The notes: generated by a model from the sequence alone, not told the origin. Positions 10,162 to 19,748 are shown, counted from the stretch's first letter. The stretch is DNA of 64,000 nucleotides from Rhodopseudomonas faecalis (GCF_003217325.1 NZ_QJTI01000003.1:186001-250000), one strand, 5' to 3'. Translations and numbers: made by a program.

Positions 10162-11133
10162 TCACTGGCTGTCCGTGCAAGCCAATTCGCTGAGATCGCG
10201 GATCGCGATCTGCGGCAGGAAACGGTCGATATCCTCGCGCCGGCACAGCGACGTTCCAGGGTTGACCAGCGCCGCCGTTCCCGCCGCGACGCCGAAGCGC
10301 AGCGCGTCCTGCAGACTGGCGCCTTCCACCAGGCTCGACACCATGGCGCCCACCAGACTGTCGCCAGCCCCGACCACGCTGGCGGGCGCCACCGTCAAGC
10401 CTTCGGCGCTCCAGGCATGATCGCGCGCGATCAACAGCGCACCCTTCGGGCCCATGCTGAGCGCCACCAGCTCGACCGCACCGCGCTCGATCAGCTGTCG
10501 GCCGGCACGGATCAGCGCAGCCTCGTCGGCATCGGCATCAACGCCGGTCAGCACCCGATATTCGCTCATGCTCGGCTTGATCAGAAAAATGCCGCCGGCA
10601 TCGAGCGCGGCGCTGAGCGCGGCATGCGAGGTGTCAACGATCACCTTGGCGCCGCGGGCGCGGCCGGCACGCACCACGCGCGCATAAAAATCATCGGGCA
10701 CGCCCGGCGGCAGGCTGCCGCTCGCCACCACGAATTTCGGCGCCGGTTCAGCATTGGCGACCGCGTCGATCAAGGCCTGCCATTCGCTCTCGCTCAGCTT
10801 TTCGCCAGGCAGCACGAAGCGATATTGCTTCTGGGTGCTCTCCTCGAACACCGTGAAATCTTCGCGGGTTTCGTTGGTGACCGGGATCACCTGGCTCTCC
10901 ACGCCTTCGGCATCGAGCAATTGCCGCAGCAGCTGGCCGATCGAACCGCCCGCCGGATAGATCGCGCGCACCTGTCCGCCGAGCCGGTCGATCACGCGCG
11001 CCACATTGACGCCGCCGCCGCCCGGATGGCGCAGCATCGGACCACATCGCAGCTTGGAAAACGGAGCAAGGGTCGGGACCGTGGTGGAGGCGTCGAGCGC
11101 CGGGCTCGGCGTAACGGTGAGAATGTTGGACAA
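10162..11133 (-). CDS. PfkB-family sugar kinase (6-phosphofructokinase II-like)
   Basis: This 323-aa ribokinase-fold kinase begins NILTVTPSPALD, typical of PfkB/FruK/LacC-type enzymes. GGGGVNVARVIDRLGG (about residues 38-53) forms the sugar site. The C-terminal anion hole and catalytic Asp are in VGAGDSLVGAMV, about residues 256-267. The family phosphorylates fructose-6-P, fructose-1-P or tagatose-6-P, and the exact substrate is not certain without comparison. It is single, with no PTS genes beside it, which argues against a FruK role. It is on the same strand as trpB2, 204 bp upstream. Confidence 0.85.
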   Translation of the reverse strand: MSNILTVTPSPALDASTTVPTLAPFSKLRCGPMLRHPGGGGVNVARVIDRLGGQVRAIYPAGGSIGQLLRQLLDAEGVESQVIPVTNETREDFTVFEESTQKQYRFVLPGEKLSESEWQALIDAVANAEPAPKFVVASGSLPPGVPDDFYARVVRAGRARGAKVIVDTSHAALSAALDAGGIFLIKPSMSEYRVLTGVDADADEAALIRAGRQLIERGAVELVALSMGPKGALLIARDHAWSAEGLTVAPASVVGAGDSLVGAMVSSLVEGASLQDALRFGVAAGTAALVNPGTSLCRREDIDRFLPQIAIRDLSELACTDSQ

Positions 11134-11394
11134 ACGACTATCCTGACTTGGTGTGAAACGACTTTAGCCGATCTGGGTGGGGTTCGTCATGAGCTCCCGA
11201 TGGAATGTCTCCACGCGCAATTTGTGGCCATAACCGCGGCGAATTGAAGCGTTCCGGCGCAATCTGGTCCAGGCCGGCAGGCTTGACCAGAGGAGATTAG
11301 CCGATCGGCGATGACGGTTGTTCGGGGCGGGGTCCGATGTCGCCTGCGACGCGGTGCCCCTGCCCGCTCCGCTATGCCACCGCGACAAATGAAA
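11134..11394. other. Intergenic region between the pfkB-like gene and the nfn terminator
   Basis: This 261-bp stretch upstream of the PfkB-like gene has no gene I can support. It should contain the promoter for that gene, and it ends at the terminator of the nfn-like gene. Confidence 0.45.
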
Positions 11395-11423
11395 AACCCG
11401 GCTCTGCATGGCAGAACCGGGTT
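11395..11423 (-). terminator. Intrinsic terminator of the PFOR/nfn operon
   Basis: On the minus strand, a stem AACCCGGTTCTGC / GCAGAGCCGGGTT with a CAT loop and one mismatch is followed by TTTCATTT. It lies about 50 bp after the stop of the nfn-like gene at 11476. Confidence 0.85.
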
Positions 11424-11475
11424 GATCTTGGTCGGGTCAAGCGGCGTGACGGCAGCGCCATCACGCCAGCTTGGA

Positions 11476-14310
11476 TCAGGCGAAGCCGTGCTTTTTCTTG
11501 CTCTCCAGCTCCTGGGTCTTGAACTGGTTGAAGCGCGGCAGGAACTTGTCCCAATCGATGATGTGGGCGTCGATTTCCGGGCCGTCGATGCAAGCGTGCT
11601 TGCGCACCATCTTGCCGTCGATGGTCACCGGCACCATGCAGGCGCCGCACATGCCGGTCGCGTCCACCATGATCGAGTTGAGGCTGGCCACCGTCTTCAC
11701 GCCATACGGCTTGGTGAGGTCGGACACCGCCCGCATCATCAACGGCGGACCGATCGCGATCACTTCCGCGATCTTGCGGCCCTTGCCCTGCTGATTGGCC
11801 TTCAGCATCTCCTCCAGCGGACCGGTGACGAAGCCCTTCACGCCGAACGAGCCGTCATTGGTGGTGTAGATCAGCTCGAGCTGGTCGCCGAACTCCTTCT
11901 TGATCTGGCCCATGCGTTCGTCTTCGCCGGTCCAGAACAAGAACTCCTTGGCCCGGAAGCCGGAGATCAGCGTGACGTGGTTGCCGAGCTTCAGGTGCTC
12001 GCGCAGGATCGGATAGACCGGCGGCAGACCGACGCCGCCGGCGCAGAACACCACGGTCTCATCCTTGCCGTAGTGATGCAGCTCCGAAGCGCGGCCGAGC
12101 GGGCCGGCGATGCCGCTGAAGGCGTCGCCGATCGCCATCCGGTTGATCTCCAGCGACGAGGTGCCCATGCCCTGCACGACCAGATCGATGGTGCCCTTTT
12201 CGGCATCCCAATCGGCCAGCGTCAGCGGGATCAGTTCGCCCTTCTCCCACGGCAGCACGCGCACGAACTGTCCGGCCTTGGCCGAACGCGCCACCATCGG
12301 CGCCCGCACCGTGAACTCAACGATGCCACCAGCGAGCGGCACCTTGTTGACGATGGTCTGCGCCACCTGGCCGAGCTCGGTGTAGCGCGCCGCACGTTCG
12401 ACGCGGTCCTTGATCTCGGCCGGGGTGAACGGGATCTCGCCGACGATCTCGCGCGCCGCCGCCTGGCCGTCGCCGGCCGCGCGGATCGCGGTGGAGCCGC
12501 CACGGGCAGCGTCGCCGCCGGTGTAGACGTCCTTGATCGAGGTGCGCTGCGAACCCTGCTCGACCTCAATGGTGCCCCACTTGTTGGTCTTCAGGCCCGG
12601 CTCGGCGTCCTTCATGATCGGGTTGGCGGTGTTGCCCAGCGCCATGATCACGAGGTCCACCGGCACGCGCTCGATTTCGCCGGTCGGCTTCGGGCTGCGA
12701 CGGCCGGACTTGTCCGGTTCGCCGAGCTCGTTGACGTCCAAGAGCGCGTGGGTGACGAAGTGGGTGTGGTCGTCGCCGATGAACTCTCGCGGCGCGCGCA
12801 GCACCTTGAGGTTGATGCCTTCTTCGAGCGCGTGATGCAGTTCTTCGACGCGCGCCGGCATTTCGCTCTGGGTACGGCGATAGACGATGGTGACGTTGGC
12901 GCCGAGCCGCTTGGCGGTGCGGGCCGCGTCCATCGCGGTGTTGCCGCCGCCGATCACGAACACTTCCTTGCCCTTGGTCTCGGGCAGCGGCGTCTCGTAG
13001 CGATCGTCCAGGCCGCGCATCAGGTTGACGCGGGTCAGGAACTCGTTGGCCGACATCACGCCCAAGAGATGCTCGCCGGGCACGTTCATGAAGGTCGGCA
13101 GACCCGCGCCGGTACCGACGAAGATCTTCCAAAAACCCTCAGCCTTGAGGTCTTCCAGCGTCGCGGTCTTGCCGACCACGAAGTTCTTCACGAAGCGGCC
13201 GCCGAGCAGCGTGATCTTCTCGACCACGTCGTCGATCAGCGTGTTGGGCAGACGGAATTCCGGAATGCCGTAACGCAGCACGCCGCCGAGATCGTGGAAC
13301 GCCTCGAAGATCGTGACCGGAAAACCTTCCACCGCCAGCAGATAGGCGTTGATCAGACCGGACGGACCGGAGCCGACCACCGCGATCGGCGGCTTGGTGG
13401 CCGCCGCCCAGGGCGAGATCCGGCCCAGGAAGCGATCATTGGCGTTCGGTTCGACCAGCTTCTGATGCTCGGGCAGATACCATTCGATCTGACCGATTTC
13501 GATCGGACGCTTGGTGTGGGTGCAGACGCCCTGGCACTGCAGTTCCTGCGGGCACACGCGGCCGGTGACGTTCGGCAGCGGGTTGCAGCTCTCGATCAGC
13601 TCGAGCGCTTCGCGGTGCTTGCCGTTGCCGAGCAGGTCCAGCATCTCGGGGATGTGGATCTTGACCGGGCAGCCGCCCTTCGGCTCGCTCTTGCCGTGGA
13701 TCAGCACGCCGAGTTCGCACGGCTTGTCGTCGCACTGCTTGTCGCGCATCACTTCGAGCCAGACGAACAGCTCGCATTCACGCACGCTGTAGCCGAGCGA
13801 CTGGTAACCAAGGTAGCCCTGGTTGACGAGTTCGAAGTCGATCGAACGTTCTTCCGCCGGACGAATGTAGGGCGGAATGAACGCTTCGCCCGGCCAGCCT
13901 TCCGACAGATTTTCGAACATCGGGTAGCGATCGCGCAGATGCACGTCGATCGCCTTGATGAACTTGCGCTTGAACTTGAGCGGCAGCGCCCAGATGAAGC
14001 GCTGCAGGATGATGCTCATGTCATCGCCGCGCGCCAGCAGATTCCACAGCGTCGCGGTGAACGCGGCGCCGAGTTCGGGCTGCTGGAACTCCCAGACCAG
14101 AGCCTGGGAGCCGTCGGCGATGAACATGCTGCGCAGCGACGCCGGGTCATTGACCAGGCGCTTCTGCAACAGCGCGAGCTGCTTCTGGAACACGCTGACA
14201 GCTTCGCTGTTCTGCAGTTCCTCCAGTTCGCTCCGTGCTGTGTCAAGCACGGTGCGAGCCTGTTCGTAGCGCTTCAGTTCGTCAGTGGTCATGCCGGTGG
14301 CGCCGCTCAT
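11476..14310 (-). CDS. Fused NfnB-NfnA-like NAD(P)H:ferredoxin oxidoreductase (GltD-like + FNR/SudB-like)
   Basis: This 944-aa protein has three visible parts. Residues 1 to about 165 are an extension I do not recognise (coiled-coil-like start, then helices). About 165-650 is a GltD/NfnB-like flavoprotein. It has a Cys-rich Fe-S segment ending in GRVCPQELQCQGVC, a first dinucleotide fold IAVVGSGPSGLINAYLL near residue 308, and a second, VFVIGGGNTAMDAARTAKR, near 450. About 660-944 is an NfnA/SudB-like ferredoxin reductase with GQFVRVLP, AGGVGLPPVYPI and a [2Fe-2S] ligand motif GMCGACMVP near 885, with the final Cys in KHACIDGPE. NfnAB catalyses reversible, often bifurcating, electron transfer between ferredoxin and NADH/NADPH; normally these are two subunits. 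The ATGA overlap with the upstream PFOR gene implies that the PFOR ferredoxin is the partner. Bifurcation itself is unproven. Confidence 0.85.
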   Translation of the reverse strand: MSGATGMTTDELKRYEQARTVLDTARSELEELQNSEAVSVFQKQLALLQKRLVNDPASLRSMFIADGSQALVWEFQQPELGAAFTATLWNLLARGDDMSIILQRFIWALPLKFKRKFIKAIDVHLRDRYPMFENLSEGWPGEAFIPPYIRPAEERSIDFELVNQGYLGYQSLGYSVRECELFVWLEVMRDKQCDDKPCELGVLIHGKSEPKGGCPVKIHIPEMLDLLGNGKHREALELIESCNPLPNVTGRVCPQELQCQGVCTHTKRPIEIGQIEWYLPEHQKLVEPNANDRFLGRISPWAAATKPPIAVVGSGPSGLINAYLLAVEGFPVTIFEAFHDLGGVLRYGIPEFRLPNTLIDDVVEKITLLGGRFVKNFVVGKTATLEDLKAEGFWKIFVGTGAGLPTFMNVPGEHLLGVMSANEFLTRVNLMRGLDDRYETPLPETKGKEVFVIGGGNTAMDAARTAKRLGANVTIVYRRTQSEMPARVEELHHALEEGINLKVLRAPREFIGDDHTHFVTHALLDVNELGEPDKSGRRSPKPTGEIERVPVDLVIMALGNTANPIMKDAEPGLKTNKWGTIEVEQGSQRTSIKDVYTGGDAARGGSTAIRAAGDGQAAAREIVGEIPFTPAEIKDRVERAARYTELGQVAQTIVNKVPLAGGIVEFTVRAPMVARSAKAGQFVRVLPWEKGELIPLTLADWDAEKGTIDLVVQGMGTSSLEINRMAIGDAFSGIAGPLGRASELHHYGKDETVVFCAGGVGLPPVYPILREHLKLGNHVTLISGFRAKEFLFWTGEDERMGQIKKEFGDQLELIYTTNDGSFGVKGFVTGPLEEMLKANQQGKGRKIAEVIAIGPPLMMRAVSDLTKPYGVKTVASLNSIMVDATGMCGACMVPVTIDGKMVRKHACIDGPEIDAHIIDWDKFLPRFNQFKTQELESKKKHGFA

Positions 14311-17300
14311 CGGATGATCTCCGCGTCGCAGTTGGCCGCCGCACGGCTGAGCTTGGCCGACAGTTCAGGGGTGACCTTGATCTTGTTGAACACGCCCGGG
14401 ATCACGTGAGCGACGTCCTTGCTGGCGCCGCCGACCACGATCTTGGTGAGTTCGAACACTTCAGGGACGTCCTGATAGCAGCTCTTGCAGTTGGTGCACT
14501 TGTCGAGATCGGACTCGGCAATGTCCACCGGGGAGGCGCCGTTGCCGTTCGCCGGCTTGGCACCGTTGGTCGCAGCCGCCGCGGCCGGAGCCGGAGCGAG
14601 CCCAGCCATCAGACCGGCGAAACCGCCAGCCGCCGGAGCATTCGAGGACGCCGCCAGTTCGCTCATGCCACGCGCGATCTGATCGAGCGAGCTTTCGCGG
14701 GCCTTCACCGACTCTTCATACTGGTGCTGCAGCGACTCGAGCTCAGCGCGATGGCTCTCGTCCAGCACGCGGATGTCGTAGCCGCCGAGATACTGCAGCG
14801 TGCGCCAGTAGCGGCGACGCTCCTCGACCAGCTTGATCACCGCCGCGCCGACCGAAAGCTTGATCAGCTTCTTGTCGCCATCGGTGGCGTAGATGAACGG
14901 CGTCTTGCCAGCGCGGGCGTCGGCATCGAGCGCCACGTAGTCGGCCACCGGCACGCCATCGGCATCAGCCTTGAGCGGCTTGAACTGCTTGCGGAAGCGG
15001 ACTTCGGTGTAGGCGAAGTCGGCCGGGGTCACCGGGGTCTTCAAGAGCTGGGTAGCACCGTTGTCATCGACATATTCGATCGACTGGGTGGCCCAATCCT
15101 GATCGGCTTCCGGGTTGCCGTCGAGCGAGAACCAGTTGTTCAGCTTCGAGCCCTTGCGCGGGTCGTGCACGAACACCGGGTTCATGCGGCTCTCCACCGC
15201 CTTGCGGGCCTGACGGTTGGCGACCGCATCGCCGATGCCGTGCTCAGCCTGGCAGGGGGTGTAGACGTCGAGCACCGCCGGGGAGTCGGTGTAGGTCAGG
15301 AACTCCAGCACGTTCTTCATGAAGTGACCCTGCAGCGCAGTCGAGGTCTGGATCACGAAGACGTTCGGGTGGAACGAGGCGATCAGGCCGAGTTCCTTAC
15401 GGGATTCCTGCTTACCGGTGTTGGCGATGCCGAAGCGCGACAGGTCGCTATCCTGACCGGTCAAGCTCGCGGTCGAGGTCTGACCGCCGGTGTTGGAATA
15501 GGCACCGGTGTTCAGCACCACCACCTTGATCGGGGTCGAGGTCGACAACAGACGCGACAGCGCGCCGAAGCCGATGTCGTAGGTCGCACCGTCGCCGCCC
15601 ATCGACAGCACGGTCGGCACCAGCGCCCGTTCTTCCGGCGAGAACTGATTCCAGCCGAAGTAACGGAAGTAGCCGTCGTGCTTGCTCGGCTCATAGGCAT
15701 CGCCGAGTTCGAGCTTGGCGACACGCAGCGCACGGAAGTCGTCGGACGCCTGCGCGATCAGACCTTCAAAGATACCCTTGGCAACGGCCGGAGTGTCCTG
15801 GAACAGGCTGTTCACCCACGGGTCGGTGTAGGGGTTGAAGGGGAAGGTCGAGGCGTACACGCTCGAACAGCCGGTGGCGTTGGCGATCACCATGCCGGAC
15901 GGGCCGTTGCCGGTCGGGCCGCTCTCGAACAGGTAGAGCCGCTTTTCCAGCGTCTTCATGGTGCGCTCGATGCGCTCGCGGCGGGCCGCGTCGGTGACGC
16001 TGTCACGCTTGGCCGAGAGCTTCTCGATCAGGCTTTCCAGCTCGCGCACGTGGTCCTTGCGGCGCTTGTCGTGCAGCGCGTGGTTGGTCGCGGTGACCAG
16101 ACGGATCGCGGTGACTTCGCCGCAGCCGCGGCAGGCACCGTGGCCGCCCGTGGTCGCGTAGTAGTTGGCGCGATCGAGGATCAGACGCTTGGTTTCGCCG
16201 TCGGGCTTGGTGGCGCCATCGACGAACCGGGCCGGGGTGTTGGCGGTGCGGCTGAAGAACTCGAAGCTACCCTGCAGCTTGTCCAGCAGCGCCTCGTCCT
16301 GCTCACGTTCCACCAGCGCGCCGGGGCCGCAGACGTCAACGCATTCCAGACAGCCGGTGCACTTCCACGGATCGACGTTCACCGAATACAGACCGCCGGA
16401 GCCCGGCTGGTTCTTCTCGGCCGCGTCGAAATACGGACGGGTGCGGGCCACCGGGAACACCGAGAGCGCCGCGGCGAGCTTGCCGAAGTTACGCTTCAAG
16501 GTGGCGTTGTCGGTGTCGATCGCCTCGGCCGCCTGCGCCACGATCTCGTGGAACGGCTTGTCGTCCTTGCCGGCGCGATACATCTCGCGCACCGCCTCGC
16601 TCAGCGCGTGGACGTGAGCGCTCAGCGCGTCGCGCTGCGCCGGGGCGATGTCGAGCTGCTTGATGGCCGAGGCCAGCAGCTCATGGATGTCGTGCACGCC
16701 GTTCGGGATCGCGGCATCCGGGCAGACCAGCGCGCATTCCAGACAGCCGGTGCACTGATCCGGGTTGAACTCCGGAACGTTGCGGCGGAACAGACCCTTG
16801 TCCTTCATGGCCGCCGAACCGGCGGGCATGAACATGCCGATGCCGGGCAGCACCGGGGCGTCGGCAATGGTGCCGTCGCGGAACGGGCCGGCGAGCACGT
16901 CGTCATAGTACTGCGGATCGAAGATGCCGGAGGCCTGGGCCGGACCGGCGACGCGGCACATCGAGGCCGAGATCGACACGTCGCGCTTGGCCTTCGGCGC
17001 GGCCTGGACTTCGGCTTCGGCGAATTCCGGCGCGTCGTAATTGACCTGCTGGGTCGCTTCCGAACCCTCGCGGATCACCGCCATGTTGCCTTCGACGATG
17101 TCGCCACCCTTCGAGCCGAACTTCTTGGAGATCTGCTGACGGATCTTGGTGAGCATCGCGTCGCGCGAAGCGTCGGCCACCACGCGGTCGACATGGCCGC
17201 ACACCGCGCCGATGAAGGCGATACCCATCATGCGGGTTTCGAGTTCGGCGGTCGGGGCGTGGCGCTTGGCCACCGCGAAGGCGTCGATCACATAGAACTT

Positions 17301-19298
17301 GATCTTCTTGTCGCGGATGGTCTGCCGCGCCTTGGCCGGCAGGTCACGCCACACTTCGAGCGGCGACAGGTTCGACTGCAGGATGAAGGTGCCGCCGGCG
17401 ACCAGGCCGCGCAGCGGGTTGGCATGCACGAACACCTTGTGGTCCGGCGAGATCACGATCTCGACGTCTTCCAGATCGGCGTTGGTGATCTTCACCGGCT
17501 CCGGCGACAGGGTGATGTAGTAGTTGGTCGGCGCGCCGCTCTTTTCCGAGCCATACTTCGGCGCGGACTTCGAGCGCATGTCGAGCACGCCGGCCAGAAT
17601 GTCGGTGAGCAGCTTGCCCGAGGCGATGGTGCCGTAGCCGCCGATCGAGTGGAAGCGGATGCGGAACGCCGAGGGCGGCAGCAGCTGCGGGTTCGGGCCG
17701 GTTTCCAGCGCCATCAGCTGGGTTTCCGGATAGGCCGCCTTCAGGCGATCCTGCAGCGCCGCCATGCGCGGCGACGGATTCTTCGAGAAGAACTGCGTGC
17801 CGAGATAGACGAACGGCGCGCTCTTTTCCTTCTCCATGTTCTCGAAGCAGGCGATCATGTCGCGCGGCTGCAGGTCGTGCGCGCCGAGACCGAAGATCGC
17901 GGTGGTGATCTTCGGCAGCTTGTCGATCGCCGGGATGCCAGCGTGGCGGACGCCGACGTCGCCGTTCTCACGCGCCTTGCACAGCGCCTGGGTGACGAGC
18001 GTGGTGAGCGCGGTGACTTCCGAACGCTCCAGCACGGTGACCGACTTCTTGCCGGCCAGCGCCGCGACCAGTTCGGCCTCGGGGAACGGCTGCAGCATCT
18101 TGATCGAGATCACGCCGACCTTCTTGCCCTGGCCGCGCAGATAGGCAGCGACCGCCTCGGCGTCGTCGGTGACCGAGCCGAGACCAACCACCACGTGCTC
18201 GGCGTCGTCGGCCATGAAGCTCATCACCGGCTGATATTCACGGCCGGTCAGCGCTGCGTATTCGCGCATCGCTTCCTTGACGAAGTTCGGCACCGCGCTG
18301 ACGAAGTGAGTGCGGTGATCGACCGCGCCGGCCTGGAAGTCCGGCTGGTTCTGCACGCCGCCGGTCAGGCCCGGATTGTCGACGTCAACCAGCGCCGGCA
18401 CCAGCTGGCGGGTGCCCTTCTCGGGCGCGTTGATCCACTGGCGCTTCCACTGCGCATGCAGTTCTTCCGGCACGTATTCCAGCGAGCCGGCGATCAGCTT
18501 GCCTTCGGAATCGGTCTCGACGGTGTCAGCGCGGCCGTCCAGATAAGCGATCAGCTTTTCCAGGTCGGAGGCGATGAAGTCGGCCTTGTGGCGGGCGAGA
18601 TACTGCTTGAGCTGGAACACGCGGCCCTTGGCGCCGTACAGCATTTCCTGCGCCACGGTCGGGCACTTGATGCGGCCGGCCGGGTCGCCGAGGAATTCGC
18701 GCAGCAGCTCGGGCTCCGGCATCAAGGCTTCGCTGAGCATGTGCGAGGTGGCGAAGCCGTCCATCGCATTGGCGACCGGGATCAGCGACATCGCGCTGAC
18801 CTTGTAGGAGATCGCGGCGAGGTCAGCGGCTTCCTGCGGATTGGAGCCGAACAGAATGGTGTAGCCGGACGGCAGCAGCGCATAGACGTCGTCATGGCCG
18901 GCCATCACGTTCAGCGAGTGCTTGGACACCACGCGCGCGGCGACCTGCAGCACAAAGCCGCCGACCTTCTTGCCAACGGTGACGTAATGCGATTCCAGGC
19001 CGTACAGAATGCCCTGGCTCGACGAGGCGTTGGAAACGAACTTGCCACCCGTCAGCGCCGCACCGAGCGCGCCGGACTGGGCCGAATGCTCACCTTCCGG
19101 CTCGAAGAAGAACGGATGCTTGCCCCAGACGTTGCAGCCGCCGGACGAACGGAACGCTTCATAAATTTCGGAAATTTCCGTCGAGGGGGTGATCGGGTAG
19201 CCGATGACGCCACCGCAGACATGCCCCATCACTTGGGCGACGGCACCGTTGCCGTGAATGACGGAGGGAATGCCAGGATATTTTGCGTTCATTGTCAT
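14307..19298 (-). CDS. Pyruvate:ferredoxin (flavodoxin) oxidoreductase with fused C-terminal ferredoxin
   Basis: This 1663-aa single-chain 2-oxoacid oxidoreductase is much longer than NifJ-type PFORs (about 1170-1200 aa). In order, the pyrimidine-binding domain (IGYPITPSTEISEIYEAF) is followed by the gamma domain (FHSIGGYGTIASGKLL). Two [4Fe-4S] motifs follow, CTGCLECALVC near 845-857 and CTGCLECVDVC near 978-990. The TPP domain has CRGCGE near 1055, a coiled-coil insert, GDGATYDIGFGALS near 1233 and AYSNTGGQTS. An Ala/Pro/Gly/Asn linker then leads to a C-terminal ferredoxin domain with CTNCKSC near 1601 and a last Cys in NCDAEII. It would oxidise pyruvate (or another 2-oxoacid) and CoA to acyl-CoA and CO2. 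The fused ferredoxin suggests built-in electron delivery to the next gene. The divergent upstream region holds an FNR/FixK box. The symbol nifJ fits only the core. Confidence 0.9.
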   Translation of the reverse strand: MTMNAKYPGIPSVIHGNGAVAQVMGHVCGGVIGYPITPSTEISEIYEAFRSSGGCNVWGKHPFFFEPEGEHSAQSGALGAALTGGKFVSNASSSQGILYGLESHYVTVGKKVGGFVLQVAARVVSKHSLNVMAGHDDVYALLPSGYTILFGSNPQEAADLAAISYKVSAMSLIPVANAMDGFATSHMLSEALMPEPELLREFLGDPAGRIKCPTVAQEMLYGAKGRVFQLKQYLARHKADFIASDLEKLIAYLDGRADTVETDSEGKLIAGSLEYVPEELHAQWKRQWINAPEKGTRQLVPALVDVDNPGLTGGVQNQPDFQAGAVDHRTHFVSAVPNFVKEAMREYAALTGREYQPVMSFMADDAEHVVVGLGSVTDDAEAVAAYLRGQGKKVGVISIKMLQPFPEAELVAALAGKKSVTVLERSEVTALTTLVTQALCKARENGDVGVRHAGIPAIDKLPKITTAIFGLGAHDLQPRDMIACFENMEKEKSAPFVYLGTQFFSKNPSPRMAALQDRLKAAYPETQLMALETGPNPQLLPPSAFRIRFHSIGGYGTIASGKLLTDILAGVLDMRSKSAPKYGSEKSGAPTNYYITLSPEPVKITNADLEDVEIVISPDHKVFVHANPLRGLVAGGTFILQSNLSPLEVWRDLPAKARQTIRDKKIKFYVIDAFAVAKRHAPTAELETRMMGIAFIGAVCGHVDRVVADASRDAMLTKIRQQISKKFGSKGGDIVEGNMAVIREGSEATQQVNYDAPEFAEAEVQAAPKAKRDVSISASMCRVAGPAQASGIFDPQYYDDVLAGPFRDGTIADAPVLPGIGMFMPAGSAAMKDKGLFRRNVPEFNPDQCTGCLECALVCPDAAIPNGVHDIHELLASAIKQLDIAPAQRDALSAHVHALSEAVREMYRAGKDDKPFHEIVAQAAEAIDTDNATLKRNFGKLAAALSVFPVARTRPYFDAAEKNQPGSGGLYSVNVDPWKCTGCLECVDVCGPGALVEREQDEALLDKLQGSFEFFSRTANTPARFVDGATKPDGETKRLILDRANYYATTGGHGACRGCGEVTAIRLVTATNHALHDKRRKDHVRELESLIEKLSAKRDSVTDAARRERIERTMKTLEKRLYLFESGPTGNGPSGMVIANATGCSSVYASTFPFNPYTDPWVNSLFQDTPAVAKGIFEGLIAQASDDFRALRVAKLELGDAYEPSKHDGYFRYFGWNQFSPEERALVPTVLSMGGDGATYDIGFGALSRLLSTSTPIKVVVLNTGAYSNTGGQTSTASLTGQDSDLSRFGIANTGKQESRKELGLIASFHPNVFVIQTSTALQGHFMKNVLEFLTYTDSPAVLDVYTPCQAEHGIGDAVANRQARKAVESRMNPVFVHDPRKGSKLNNWFSLDGNPEADQDWATQSIEYVDDNGATQLLKTPVTPADFAYTEVRFRKQFKPLKADADGVPVADYVALDADARAGKTPFIYATDGDKKLIKLSVGAAVIKLVEERRRYWRTLQYLGGYDIRVLDESHRAELESLQHQYEESVKARESSLDQIARGMSELAASSNAPAAGGFAGLMAGLAPAPAAAAATNGAKPANGNGASPVDIAESDLDKCTNCKSCYQDVPEVFELTKIVVGGASKDVAHVIPGVFNKIKVTPELSAKLSRAAANCDAEIIR

Positions 19299-19514
19299 GC
19301 GTCCATCTCTGCAATGCTGCGGGTCGCATCCGCCGCCGCTGGCGAACGAAAAGCGCTTCCCCTGCCGCGACCACTTCTGCGAGCGATCCGGCTAACCGAA
19401 CTCAAGTTTCAGAATTGACTGTCTTTGCGCGAGCCAGCCTGTTTATGTCGTGCGACGTTGCGGCCGCCTGCTCCGGGCCGTGCGGGTCCGTAGCACGGCC
19501 CCTATACCGTCGAT

Positions 19515-19528
19515 TTGACGCGCATCAA
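19515..19528. promoter_or_regulatory. FNR/FixK/AadR-type binding site
   Basis: TTGACGCGCATCAA matches the FixK/FNR-family consensus TTGA(T/C)-N4-ATCAA at every conserved position. It is 217 bp upstream of the PFOR start codon and 239 bp upstream of modE. Low-oxygen control of the PFOR/nfn operon is the natural inference, since PFORs are oxygen-sensitive and this regulator family operates in Bradyrhizobium and Rhodopseudomonas. Confidence 0.65.
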
Positions 19529-19723
19529 ATGAGAATCCCGCAGCAGTTTAGCGCAACAAAGTTGCGTGATTGCGGCAATTTCGCATTGCGGCATCGAATT
19601 GTCGCATTGCAACAGATTCGCGTCAGGGTTGGCACGGACATGGGCCGCTGTTTTCATATATCTTTCATGATCTTAACGCGGCTCTAATGCAGCGCAGGCA
19701 CCCGATTGCAGCCCGCCCCGCCT

Positions 19724-19748
19724 CGTTATATAGACAAACTATATCACG
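19724..19748. promoter_or_regulatory. Mo-box (ModE operator) in front of modE
   Basis: Ten-bp arms CGTTATATAG and CTATATCACG, separated by 5 bp, are inverted repeats with a single mismatch. They match the known ModE/Mo-box pattern (CGTTATAT..ATATAACG). The site ends 18 bp before the modE start codon, so ModE bound with molybdate would block its own operon. Confidence 0.82.

Noticed and set aside
14235-19418. A very long open frame on the plus strand antisense to the PFOR gene, and similar ones opposite the nfn-like and podJ-like genes
   Set aside because: High-GC codon bias of the real genes leaves the opposite frame open. The translations are rich in His, Arg and Asp and have no motifs, whereas the minus-strand genes show clear families.
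19630-19645. A sigma-54-type TGGCAC promoter in the PFOR-modE gap
   Set aside because: The -12 element does not match: GC is one base off spacing and TTGC is absent.
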